Source: Bin87 sp965220095 (GTDB taxonomy: Bacteria; Chloroflexota; Dehalococcoidia; Lucifugimonadales; UBA3495). From it: DNA of 64,000 bases. Position 1 is the stretch's first letter. Each line of letters opens with the position of its first letter. Under the pieces are notes generated by a model. That model saw only the letters and a program-made list of their open reading frames with translations, was not told the DNA's origin and did not search any database. Shown here piece by piece: positions 33,668 to 42,401 of this stretch. The stretch spans positions 3,410,001 to 3,474,000 of the forward strand of contig OZ244805.1 of NCBI GenBank assembly GCA_965220095.1, written 5' to 3'. The translations under genes and the position numbers were made by a program.

Positions 33668-35947
33668 ATGACCGAGTTTAAAGTCCTGGGACGAAACCAC
33701 CCCCGAGTCGACGCGTATGACAAGGTAACCGGCCGATCGACCTACGCCTCCGATGTATACCTGCCCGGTATGCTGGCCTGCAAACTGTTGCCCAGCTCGC
33801 ACAGCCATGCCCGGCTCGTTTCGATTGACACCAGCAAGGCCGCGGCGCTGCCCGGAGTGCGGGCTGTGATTACGGGCACCGATTTCCCGGAAGTGCGTTT
33901 CGGCTCCGGAGCCCTGCGGGACCGCTACGTAATGCCGCGCGATACGGTGAATTTCATCGGCGAACCCATCGCGGCGGTAGCGGCGAATGACGAAGCGACT
34001 GCTCAGGAAGCAATCGACCTCATCGAAGTTCAGTACGAGGATTTGCCGGTAGTCGTAAATCCCCTGGCATCCATGCAACCGGGCGCGTCCACGGTGCATC
34101 CGCATCTGGAAGAGTACGAGGGCTACGGCTTCACAATGGGCCACAATGTCAGCACGTTGCTGGACGCAGATCGTGGCGATGTTGATCAAGCCTTCAAAGA
34201 TGCCGACGTGGTTGTCGAGGACGTGTACCGTTCACAGGGGATCAATCAGGGCTTCCTGGAACCAATGGCCTGCGTCGCCGACGTGGAACCCAATGGACGG
34301 CTGGTCATTTACGCATCAACTCAGGGGCCGTACCAGATTCGCGCCGGCCTCGCATCGGCGCTGGAGATTCCCGTGTCGCGCATCCGAGTTGTCGCGATGG
34401 AGTTGGGGGGCGGGTTCGGCGCAAAATTGCGGCTGGCGTTTGAGGCGTTTCCGGCCCTGCTGTCGATGCGCACCGGCCGGCCGGTCAAGCTGGTGAACAC
34501 CCGCGAAGAAGTGTTTACCATGAACGGCCCCCGTTTGCCGGTAACCAACTACGTCCGTTCCGGCGTGATGAATGATGGCACGATTACCGCCCGCGAAGCC
34601 TACACCATCTTCGATGTGGGTGCGTATCTGGGCGCGGGGCCGAACTCTGGCATCGGACACGGAATCGGCGCTTATCGCATACCCAACTTCCGATTGAGGT
34701 CGTATGGCGTGTACACCAACAAGGTCTACGTTGGTTCATACCGCGCCTCTGGTGTGGCGGACATGACATTTGCCGTGGAATCTCACATGGACCACATCGC
34801 CCAGGAACTCGGCATCGACTCCTACGACCTGCGCGCCCACAACGCCCTGCGCGAGGGAGACGTGTCGGTGAGCGGCGCGGTGGTCCCCACCAATGGCCTG
34901 ATGGAAGCGCTGGAAGCGATCAAAAAATCCATGGGTTGGCCGCGCCAGCTGGAAGACGGCCACGGCATTGGGTTGGCGCTCTGCGAGTGGCGCAGCGGCA
35001 GCGGCCCGTCGACGGCTTCCATTAGCGTCAACGACGATGGCACCGTCAGTTTGCTGACCGGATCAACGGACATCTCCGGTAGCGACACGGCCCTGGCCGC
35101 CATCGCAGCGGAGGCGTTGGGAATCTCCATGGACGAGGTTGTTGTGGCGAAGCGCGATACCGATATGGCCCCGTACACCGGCCAGTCCGGCGGCAGCAGG
35201 GTTGTGTACAGCCAGGGCACTGCGGTACAGCGGGCCGCCAACGACACGAAAGACAAGCTCATGGCCCTGGCCGCTGAGCGTTTGGGCGTCCCTGACGATG
35301 CCTTGGGTTGCGATGACGGACGAGTGTACGTGCTGGACAACGAACCGCAGGGGCTGACGTTCGCCCAATTGGCGGCGGCCAGCATAACCTCTCGGGGCGG
35401 GCCGATAATTGGCACCGCAGCGTTGTCGAATATGCCCTACACGCCGGTGTTTGCGGCTCAGGCAGCCGAGGTGAAGGTCGACCGCGATACCGGACAGGTA
35501 CACCTGTTGCGGTACGTGCAGGCGCAGGATGTCGGCACGGCCATCAACCCGATGGCCGTCGAAGGGCAACTGGACGGTGGCGTCGTGCAAGGCATCGGTC
35601 GCGCCCTGACCGAAGACCAGCAGTTTGACGGCGAAACGGGAGCAGTTCGCAATCCGTCGTTCGCATCGTATCTAATGCCGTTGGCTATCGATATGCCTGA
35701 GATTGAGAACATCCTCATCGACGTGCCGGCCCCGGAAGGGCCATTTGGCGCACGAGCAGTCGCCGAGCCACCTGGCTTCGGACCGCCGGCGGCCATCGCC
35801 AATGCGGTTTACGACGCGGTGGGCGTTCGCATCAACGAGTTGCCGCTGTCCGGGGAGCGCGTGCTGGCGGCCTTGCAGGGTCGCAGCGCCGAAATCAATA
35901 TGGATGTGGATTCGTTGCGCAAGGCCGAGGGCATCGCCGCCGACTAA
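33668..35947 (+). CDS. Molybdenum hydroxylase molybdopterin-binding (large) subunit
   Basis: Catalytic subunit, 759 residues, with GGAGG 8 nt before the ATG. The N-terminal a/b hammerhead (GRSTYASDVYLPGMLACKLL) precedes the Mo-binding domain. Cofactor motifs: ELGGGFGAKLR, GQSGGSRVVYSQGTA and the base-catalyst region VAEPPGFGPPAAIANAV, in which the Glu near residue 700 is kept. The active-site loop reads SYRASGVAD, not the AYRCSFR of true form-I CO dehydrogenase, so CO oxidation is unlikely. Aromatic, purine, nicotinate or carnitine-like substrates are alternatives. A Gln in the first Mo motif (VGQ in XDH) is not evident. Family confidence is high, substrate unknown. Confidence 0.92.
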   Translation: MTEFKVLGRNHPRVDAYDKVTGRSTYASDVYLPGMLACKLLPSSHSHARLVSIDTSKAAALPGVRAVITGTDFPEVRFGSGALRDRYVMPRDTVNFIGEPIAAVAANDEATAQEAIDLIEVQYEDLPVVVNPLASMQPGASTVHPHLEEYEGYGFTMGHNVSTLLDADRGDVDQAFKDADVVVEDVYRSQGINQGFLEPMACVADVEPNGRLVIYASTQGPYQIRAGLASALEIPVSRIRVVAMELGGGFGAKLRLAFEAFPALLSMRTGRPVKLVNTREEVFTMNGPRLPVTNYVRSGVMNDGTITAREAYTIFDVGAYLGAGPNSGIGHGIGAYRIPNFRLRSYGVYTNKVYVGSYRASGVADMTFAVESHMDHIAQELGIDSYDLRAHNALREGDVSVSGAVVPTNGLMEALEAIKKSMGWPRQLEDGHGIGLALCEWRSGSGPSTASISVNDDGTVSLLTGSTDISGSDTALAAIAAEALGISMDEVVVAKRDTDMAPYTGQSGGSRVVYSQGTAVQRAANDTKDKLMALAAERLGVPDDALGCDDGRVYVLDNEPQGLTFAQLAAASITSRGGPIIGTAALSNMPYTPVFAAQAAEVKVDRDTGQVHLLRYVQAQDVGTAINPMAVEGQLDGGVVQGIGRALTEDQQFDGETGAVRNPSFASYLMPLAIDMPEIENILIDVPAPEGPFGARAVAEPPGFGPPAAIANAVYDAVGVRINELPLSGERVLAALQGRSAEINMDVDSLRKAEGIAAD

Positions 35948-35962
35948 CGCCCGAATTGCACT

Positions 35963-36382
35963 TCAGTCCTGCCGACCATAGACGTTCGTAGGGGTGACCA
36001 GAATGGCGTAGCGCTGGTCGTCCAACATGGCCTGGTCATATTCAGGCCAGTTGGGATGCTCTTGACCGGCCGCGGCTCGATAAACCTGCCGGAGGGTATC
36101 GCGGTACTCTTCGGCAGAGGAATTATCCACCGACACCAGCCGGGCCTGCCCCTCCAGCACCAGAAAGTTGCGCCAATCGCTGGTGCCCACCAGGATTGTG
36201 CAGTTGGGGTTGCGGCGCAGGTTGCGTAACTTGGCGCGGTCGTCGGTGGTGGTGAAGGCGACCCCATCGCCGAATTGACCACAGGTAACGATGCTCATTT
36301 GAGCGGCGCCATTTCTGCGAAAAGTGGTCAACGCCGCGTTGTGATGATGGCTCAGGAAATCGCGTTGCGTATCAGTTAGCAT
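35963..36382 (-). CDS. PPOX-class (F420-dependent-type) flavoprotein
   Basis: A 139-residue split-barrel protein related to pyridoxamine-5'-phosphate oxidase. MLTDTQRDFLSHHHNAALTTFRRNGAAQMSIV is the common N-terminus of the F420-dependent PPOX group. It is followed by AKLRNLRRNPNCTILV (the family's K-x-R-N phosphate-contact segment) and NFLVLEGQARLV, and ends in VTPTNVYG. GGAGG precedes the ATG. It begins 19 nt after the stop of the Rad50-like gene, so the two could be cotranscribed. The substrate is unknown. Confidence 0.87.
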   Translation of the reverse strand: MLTDTQRDFLSHHHNAALTTFRRNGAAQMSIVTCGQFGDGVAFTTTDDRAKLRNLRRNPNCTILVGTSDWRNFLVLEGQARLVSVDNSSAEEYRDTLRQVYRAAAGQEHPNWPEYDQAMLDDQRYAILVTPTNVYGRQD

Positions 36383-36401
36383 CCCTTCCTCCGGGGTGGT
36401 T

Positions 36402-38975
36402 TCAATTTACAACCAGCTCAAACTGAGAACCGGTGTCGAATTTCTCGACCTGGATATGCACGTCAAACAGGTTTTTGAGGTCTTCCAGATGGGTAATCAC
36501 AATGATTTTCTCGAACTGGTCCTGGATCGAAGTTATCGTGTCGACAATGCGCTCACGGCCGGCGGCGTCCTGGGTGCCGAACCCCTCGTCAATGAATAAC
36601 GTAGGCAGGGGCACGCCCATGCGCTGGGACAGCACCTTGGATAGCGCGATTCTGAGGGCCAGGTTGATGCGAAACACCTCGCCGCCGCTGAACACTTCAT
36701 AGCTACGCGTGCCCAACTCATCGCTAATCAGAATGTCCAGCGTCTCGCTAACCCCGCCGGCATTGGTTACCCGCTGTGTTTCCAGCTTCACGGCCATGCG
36801 GTTGTCCGTCATTCGACCCAACAGCGTGGTGGCTTCGGTTTCGATACGCGGCACTGCTCCATCGATTAGCATAGCCGGCACACCGCCACGACCAAAGGCG
36901 GCAAACAACTCCGAGTAAACGTCCAACTCCCGTTCGGTGTGGGAGCGCAAACTCGTCAGACGCTCGATTTCGGCCTGGGCCTGGCGGCGGGATTCAACAG
37001 CGGCCAGCAGGAAACCACGCCGTTGGGATGCTGCATCGATCGCGGTGCGGAGGCGAACCACCGACTGTTGTGCTGCTTCAGATTGTTTCTGCAGGTTGGG
37101 CAGATCCATGACGGCTGCCTGGTCGGCGGCGAGTCGTTGCTGCGCCGCTTGCAGTTCTTCACGCCAGCGCTCCGATTGCGCCTCTATGCGTTGCAAATTC
37201 GCTTTGTCATGGGGCAAAGCCGCGAGGGCCAAATTCAGCGCAATTTGTTGCGGCTCCCAGTGTTGCAGCGATTGGATCAGATCAAATGTCTCACGGCGGG
37301 TGAAGTCGTCGTAGCCCAAATCGGCCAACTGCTGGTCAATTTCTGCCACCTGGCGGCGCTCTTCGTTCGCAAAATCCCGGTCTGCCAAAACTCGCTGTGC
37401 CGTTTCAAGCTGCGGAAGCGCAGCCTCCAGTTGTTGCGCTGCGTCAGCACACTGTCGTTGTTCCTGTTCCAGACGGCCCCGCGCTCGCTGGGTGTCGCGT
37501 TGTTTACGCGTGAGGGCACGACTTCGCCGGTCAGTCTCCGCCTGCGATGTCTCCAGCGATTGTGCAATTGCAGCATTGGCGTTGGTGAGTTCCTGATGCA
37601 ATCGCAACTTAGTATTCAGTTCGGACTGGTAGTACTCGGTGATGTTGTCGCAGGCGTCATCGGCCAACGGCGTGCTGCACAGCGGACACACCGCGTCCGC
37701 CGATTGCATATCAACCAACCGCGCCCGGAGCGTTTTGCCCTCTTCCACGCACCGATTGAGTTCAACATCGTTGGATGCCATTTGTTGTTGCATTTCGGAA
37801 AGCTCGGCAACCTGGGCGTTGATTGCGGACTGTTCCTGAGCTGCCTCCGACTCGGCGCCTTCGAGGTCGGCCAGGTCGCTGGCAATGGCATCAGCCCGTC
37901 CGGCCAACGGTTCCAAATCCTGTTGTATGCGCCGGGCGAGTTCGTCGATATTGGCCCGTTGCTGTGCAGTTGCCTGGTCAATGGCACGTTGTAACTCGGC
38001 CCGTTGCGATTGCAGTTGGTCGTATTGCACACGCGCCGCCTCCAGCAGCCGCAATTGATCGCGCGTTTGCTCCAGCCTGCTGACACCGTGAGAGATTTCA
38101 TCGGCTTGGTTCGCCAGCAAACGGGTGGTTGTGATTCGTTTCTGAGTCGTGACGGCATCGGCGTCCAACTCGGTGACGCCGGCTTGGAGTGCACCGATTT
38201 TCTCGGCGACACCGTCCATATCGGCTCGTGCCTCGCGCAGTTGTTCGACCGCAGCCCGCAGACGTTCCGACTCCACGGCAACATTTGCCAGTTCGCCGGA
38301 TAACGCATCCACCTGAGCGCCCACCTGTTGCAGCTCGTCGGCCGGATCGCTAATGGATGCTAGAGTATTATGATTCTGCTGCAAAGCCTCGGTGTGATGT
38401 GCCAGGTCAACGCGATGACGGTCTCGCACCGCGCGGGCGGCGGCTTGGAGCGAGTCGTACAGGTCGAGACCGAGTATGGACGACAGTGTATCTTTTCGCT
38501 CGCTAGGCGTTTTTCGCATGAATTCGTCCGAACGTCCTTGCAGCAAGAAGGCCGAGTTGACGAACGTGTCGTAGTCCATACCAACGATTTGCATGATTTT
38601 GGCGTTGGTTTCGTTAACCGTATTTGCGGTCAACGTGCGGGGGTTCTCCGCGTCGCCCAGCACGAACAGGTCCAGCTGGGTTTGCCCACGTCCCGAGCGG
38701 CGCCGGCGGCGTATCACCCGATAATTCTGGCCCCGGGCCTGGAAATCCAGCTCGACCCGGCATTCGTCCTCGCCATGAGTAATCAAGGCGTCGTGGTTAC
38801 GCCCTCCGGTGCGCGCCTGACCCCAGAGGCACCAGGTGATGGCATCCAGCAACGCCGTCTTGCCGTGCCCGTTATCCCCACACAAACAGGCGATATGGAC
38901 GCCCTCCAAATCCAGCGTGGGCACATTATCGCGGTAACAAAGAAAGTTGCGAACGGACAGTTTGAGGGGAATCAT
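36402..38975 (-). CDS. Rad50/SbcC-like SMC-family ATPase
   Basis: An 857-residue ATPase of the Rad50/SbcC type, which tethers DNA and, with an Mre11/SbcD nuclease, processes DNA ends. ATG 38975 gives the typical start LKLSVRNFLCYRDN. Walker A is GDNGHGKTALLDAI. Two long coiled coils follow, separated by a zinc hook AVCPLCSTPL (Cys about 430 and 433). The C-terminal head has signature SGGEVFRINLALRIAL and Walker B LPTLFIDEGFGTQD. The length is near SbcC/Rad50 norms. No sbcD/mre11 gene is adjacent or elsewhere in the window, which is unusual since they are normally paired. Confidence 0.9.
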   Translation of the reverse strand: MIPLKLSVRNFLCYRDNVPTLDLEGVHIACLCGDNGHGKTALLDAITWCLWGQARTGGRNHDALITHGEDECRVELDFQARGQNYRVIRRRRRSGRGQTQLDLFVLGDAENPRTLTANTVNETNAKIMQIVGMDYDTFVNSAFLLQGRSDEFMRKTPSERKDTLSSILGLDLYDSLQAAARAVRDRHRVDLAHHTEALQQNHNTLASISDPADELQQVGAQVDALSGELANVAVESERLRAAVEQLREARADMDGVAEKIGALQAGVTELDADAVTTQKRITTTRLLANQADEISHGVSRLEQTRDQLRLLEAARVQYDQLQSQRAELQRAIDQATAQQRANIDELARRIQQDLEPLAGRADAIASDLADLEGAESEAAQEQSAINAQVAELSEMQQQMASNDVELNRCVEEGKTLRARLVDMQSADAVCPLCSTPLADDACDNITEYYQSELNTKLRLHQELTNANAAIAQSLETSQAETDRRSRALTRKQRDTQRARGRLEQEQRQCADAAQQLEAALPQLETAQRVLADRDFANEERRQVAEIDQQLADLGYDDFTRRETFDLIQSLQHWEPQQIALNLALAALPHDKANLQRIEAQSERWREELQAAQQRLAADQAAVMDLPNLQKQSEAAQQSVVRLRTAIDAASQRRGFLLAAVESRRQAQAEIERLTSLRSHTERELDVYSELFAAFGRGGVPAMLIDGAVPRIETEATTLLGRMTDNRMAVKLETQRVTNAGGVSETLDILISDELGTRSYEVFSGGEVFRINLALRIALSKVLSQRMGVPLPTLFIDEGFGTQDAAGRERIVDTITSIQDQFEKIIVITHLEDLKNLFDVHIQVEKFDTGSQFELVVN

Positions 38976-39098
38976 GGCAGTACCGGAAACCGGGAAATCA
39001 TGCAGACTCGGGAGGACACAGCCGATTGTACCATTGCCCCTCAATCCACCGGTGCGGCTTCGCGGTGACATCCCGCCACCGATTTTGAAGCACGCCGA

Positions 39099-39107
39099 TG
39101 CTATAAT
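39099..39107 (+). promoter_or_regulatory. Extended -10 promoter of the ABC exporter-ffh operon
   Basis: TGCTATAAT is a perfect extended -10, 20-30 nt before the start codon of the ABC ATPase. No -35 is needed for this class. A transcription start near 39114 would rule out the longer upstream frame (from 38947) as coding. Confidence 0.6.
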
Positions 39108-39126
39108 AACTCTCGGTTTATCTAAT

Positions 39127-39921
39127 ATGGGGACAATGACGCATCAGGCCGGCGATACTGCGGCCGCTCCTATCATTGTGGTGCAGGACCTCCGCAAACG
39201 GTATGGAGACATTCAGGCCGTTGACGGCGTTACCTTCAGCGTTGGCAAGGGCGAGGTGTTTGCCCTGTTGGGGCCCAACGGGTCGGGCAAGACCACAACG
39301 GTAGAAATTGTTGAAGGTATGCGCGCCGCCGACAGTGGGACGGCCACGGTCGCCGGAATTGACGTAAGTAAAGATGCCGGCGCCGTTAAACAAATCATTG
39401 GTGTCCAACTGCAAAGCAGCGCCTTCTTCGAACACCTGCATCTCTCCGAATTGCTGATGATGCTGGGCAGTATCTACGGCATCCGGGTCGATCCGGAGCC
39501 GTTGCTGGAGGCGGTGGACCTGGCCGAAAGACGGAAGGCATCCTTCCGCACCCTGTCTGGCGGCCAGAAGCAACGCTTTGCCATCGCTGCATCACTGGTA
39601 AACGACCCGGCAGTGATATTCCTGGACGAACCCACCACTGGGCTGGACCCTCAAGCCCGGCGCCGTATGTGGGACTTGATGCGCGACTGGAAAACCCAAG
39701 GCCGCACGATAGTATTGACTACGCACTACATGGAGGAAGCGGAAGAACTGTGCGACCGGGTAGCCGTCATGGATCAGGGCCGCATCATAACGATGGACAC
39801 GCCGGCAACCCTGATTGACGAACTGCTCGGGCGCGGTTTCCAACGAACCCAGGAAGTGCGGTCGGCGACGCTCGAGGACGTATTTCTCGACCTGACGGGC
39901 CGGTCGCTTCGGGAGATGTAG
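39127..39921 (+). CDS. ABC-2 type transporter ATP-binding protein
   Basis: A 264-residue ATPase of the DrrA/CcmA-like exporter group. Motifs: LRKRYGDIQAVDGVTF, Walker A LLGPNGSGKTTT, LQSSAFFEHLHLSELL (Q-loop), signature LSGGQKQRFAIAASL, Walker B VIFLDEPTTGLD and H-loop VLTTHYMEEAE. It ends with the ATLEDVFLDLTGRSLRE segment usual for this group. ATG 39127 or 39136 are both possible; the latter has GGGGAC just before it. The permease gene starts (GTG) immediately after the stop codon. The transported molecule is unknown; drug, lipid or polysaccharide are all options. Confidence 0.92.
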   Translation: MGTMTHQAGDTAAAPIIVVQDLRKRYGDIQAVDGVTFSVGKGEVFALLGPNGSGKTTTVEIVEGMRAADSGTATVAGIDVSKDAGAVKQIIGVQLQSSAFFEHLHLSELLMMLGSIYGIRVDPEPLLEAVDLAERRKASFRTLSGGQKQRFAIAASLVNDPAVIFLDEPTTGLDPQARRRMWDLMRDWKTQGRTIVLTTHYMEEAEELCDRVAVMDQGRIITMDTPATLIDELLGRGFQRTQEVRSATLEDVFLDLTGRSLREM

Positions 39922-41001
39922 GTGCTGCGGAGACCGATCATTTATCTGACCTGGTCCACCATGAAGATGTGGTCCCGGGATCGGGGGGCGTTGTTCTGGA
40001 CGTTCTTTTTGCCGCTGGTGATTATGGTCATCTTCGGGCTGCTTAATTTTGGCGAGCTGGGCAAGCTGGACATAGGAATAGTCGACGAAGCCCAGAACGA
40101 GGCGTCCTTACACTTCGTAGAAGGCTTGTCGAACGTAGCTGCCCTGCGCATCGAACACGGCACTGGTCAATCGGAACGCCAGGCCTTATCCGACGGGCAA
40201 CGCGACGTCGTGATCATCCTGTCAGATGGGTTTGGGGTCGAAGGCCAAACATCTCAGGTGCAGGCGTTGTATCACGCCAGCCGTGCCAATGAGACCCAGG
40301 TTGGGTTGAACATACTGCAATCAGCGATCGATCAACTGAATTTCTCCATTACCGGCGCCGAACGGGTAGTGACGTTGCAGAGCGAGGCGGTGGACGCGCG
40401 GAACTTGGGCTACATCGATTTTCTCATGCCCGGGGTAATCGGTATGTCGATTATGCAGCTGGGGTTGTTCAGCGTAGCGTTCAGCTTTGTAACCATGAAA
40501 CGCGAGGGCGTGCTGCGTCGGCTGCTCGCCACACCACTGAACCCGGCGACGCTGCTGGTGGCGCAGGTATTCACCCGGTTGGTGGTGGTGGTAATACAAA
40601 CGGTGATACTGGCCGCGGTGGCGGTGTTCGTGTTTGGCGCGGAGTTCGCCGGCAACTTCTTCGCGGTGCTGCTGGCCGCTGGCATGGGTGGCGCCGTATT
40701 CTTAGCGTTGGGATTCGCCGTGTCCGGTTGGGCACGTACTGAGCAACAGGCGGCGCCCCTGGCGAACATTGTCTCGCTGCCGATGATGTTCCTGTCCGGC
40801 GTTTTTTTCTCCCGCGACGTGTTGCCCAACGCGTTGCAGATCGTAACCGACTACCTGCCGCTGACCTACCTGGTGGAAGCCATCCGCGGCATGACGGTGC
40901 AGGGCGATTCCATCGTTACGCAGTGGCCCAACTTCCTGGGCCTTGCCGTGTGGCTTGTGGTAGCCTTTGTCATCGCCAACCGCCTGTTCCGGTGGGAATG
41001 A
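39922..41001 (+). CDS. ABC-2 type transporter permease
   Basis: Membrane partner of the preceding ATPase, 359 residues from GTG 39922, which abuts the ATPase stop. The N-terminal helix (ALFWTFFLPLVIMVIFGLL) is followed by a large extracytoplasmic domain (about residues 45-160). At least five C-terminal helices come next, with the ABC-2 blocks KREGVLRRLLATPLNPATLLVAQ and LPMMFLSGVFFSRDVLPNALQ. The architecture fits YhgE/DrrB-like exporters. ffh follows after 33 nt. Confidence 0.9.
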   Translation: MLRRPIIYLTWSTMKMWSRDRGALFWTFFLPLVIMVIFGLLNFGELGKLDIGIVDEAQNEASLHFVEGLSNVAALRIEHGTGQSERQALSDGQRDVVIILSDGFGVEGQTSQVQALYHASRANETQVGLNILQSAIDQLNFSITGAERVVTLQSEAVDARNLGYIDFLMPGVIGMSIMQLGLFSVAFSFVTMKREGVLRRLLATPLNPATLLVAQVFTRLVVVVIQTVILAAVAVFVFGAEFAGNFFAVLLAAGMGGAVFLALGFAVSGWARTEQQAAPLANIVSLPMMFLSGVFFSRDVLPNALQIVTDYLPLTYLVEAIRGMTVQGDSIVTQWPNFLGLAVWLVVAFVIANRLFRWE

Positions 41002-41034
41002 CCCCGGACCATCAGCAAAAAACAGGGAACCGCT

Positions 41035-42360
41035 ATGTTTGACAATCTTACCGACCGCCTGACTGGGATATTCAACCGCCTGCAGGGCAAGGGCCGTCTC
41101 ACCGAAAAGGACATTGACGAGGCGTTGAGCCAGGTTCGACGTTCGTTGCTGGAAGCCGACGTGAACTTTCGCGTGGCCAGAGATTTTGTCGCCAGCGTGA
41201 AGGAGCGGGCGTTGACCGGCGACGTGCTGGAGAGCCTGTCTCCTGGCCAGCAAGTGGTGAAAATAGTCCACGAAGAGTTGACCGCTATTCTCAGCGCCGG
41301 AGACCACCGGCTGACTCCGTCAAGCCAATTGCCATCGGTGTTGATGCTGGTGGGATTGCAAGGTTCCGGCAAGACGACTACGGCGGCGAAGCTGGCCCTG
41401 CAAATGCGGCGACAAAGCCACAGCGCGCTGCTGGTGGCCGCTGACCTGCGCCGCCCGGCTGCCATATCACAACTGGAAACCCTCGGCAAACAACTCGACC
41501 TACCCGTATATTCTGAAGACCCGGCATCATCGACGCCGGCCAAAGTCGCGGCAGCGGGCCTGCGCCGAGCCACCGAACTGGCATTGACCTGGGTCATCGT
41601 GGATACGGGCGGCAGGTTGCACATCGACGATGAGTTGATGGGCGAGTTGGAAGAGGTAAAACGGGCGGTGAATCCACACCAGGTGCTGTTGGTGGTCGAC
41701 GCCATGACCGGCCAGGACGCGGTGCAGGCCGCCGAAGCATTTCACCAACGCATTGGCCTGGACGGGATGGTAATGTCCAAGATGGACGGAGATGCCAGGG
41801 GCGGCGCGGCGCTTTCCATAACGCGCGTTACCGGCGTTCCCATCAAGTTCATCGGTACTGGTGAACGACCGGACGGCCTGGAATCCTTCCACCCGGACCG
41901 GATGGCGTCGCGCATTCTGGCCATGGGCGATGTGATGACTCTGATTGAACGGGCGCAGGAGGCGGTGGACGAGGACAAGGCGAAAGAACTGGAACGCAAG
42001 ATGCGTACCTCCAGTTTCACGCTGGACGATTTCCTGGACCAGATTCAGGGCGTCAAGAAAATGGGCGGGCTGGCATCCGTGCTGGAAATGATGCCCGGCA
42101 TCGGCAGTGCCGCCAAAAAAATGCAAGGCCAGCTCGATGATTCCGAGTTAAGCAAGACTGAAGCCATCATCAGCTCAATGACGATGCACGAACGCACCAA
42201 CCCGGAAGTCATCAAGGCCAGCCGCCGTCGCCGGATCGCGCTGGGCAGCGGCACCAACCCATCGGACGTCAACCGCGTGCTGAACCAGTTCAAACAGACG
42301 CAGCGACTGATGCGGCAGTTCTCCTCCAACCCCAAAGGGGTCATGCGGATGTTCCGTTAG
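41035..42360 (+). CDS. ffh: Signal recognition particle GTPase Ffh
   Basis: Ffh binds signal peptides on ribosomes with SRP RNA and docks with FtsY for membrane targeting. The 441-residue protein has the N domain (MFDNLTDRLTGIFNRLQGKG...LLEADVNF), the G domain with G1 GLQGSGKTTTAAKL, a DLRRPAA segment, G3 VDTGGRLHID (more often DTAGR), a G4-like SKMDGDARGGAALS, and the closing IKFIGTGERPDGLESFHPDRMASRIL. The Met-rich M domain ends the protein (KKMGGLASVLEMMPG, RRRRIALGSG, VNRVLNQFKQTQRLM). It is essential, complete and of normal length. Confidence 0.96.
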   Translation: MFDNLTDRLTGIFNRLQGKGRLTEKDIDEALSQVRRSLLEADVNFRVARDFVASVKERALTGDVLESLSPGQQVVKIVHEELTAILSAGDHRLTPSSQLPSVLMLVGLQGSGKTTTAAKLALQMRRQSHSALLVAADLRRPAAISQLETLGKQLDLPVYSEDPASSTPAKVAAAGLRRATELALTWVIVDTGGRLHIDDELMGELEEVKRAVNPHQVLLVVDAMTGQDAVQAAEAFHQRIGLDGMVMSKMDGDARGGAALSITRVTGVPIKFIGTGERPDGLESFHPDRMASRILAMGDVMTLIERAQEAVDEDKAKELERKMRTSSFTLDDFLDQIQGVKKMGGLASVLEMMPGIGSAAKKMQGQLDDSELSKTEAIISSMTMHERTNPEVIKASRRRRIALGSGTNPSDVNRVLNQFKQTQRLMRQFSSNPKGVMRMFR

Positions 42361-42401
42361 CCGACCCCAGCGGGCGATTGCCCTCCGGGTTGATTCAAGA
42401 T

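Noticed and set aside
33668..35947. Call as form-I CO dehydrogenase large subunit (CoxL)
   Set aside because: The gene order fits, but the diagnostic AYRCSFR loop is absent (SYRASGVAD instead), so only the wider molybdenum hydroxylase family is supported.
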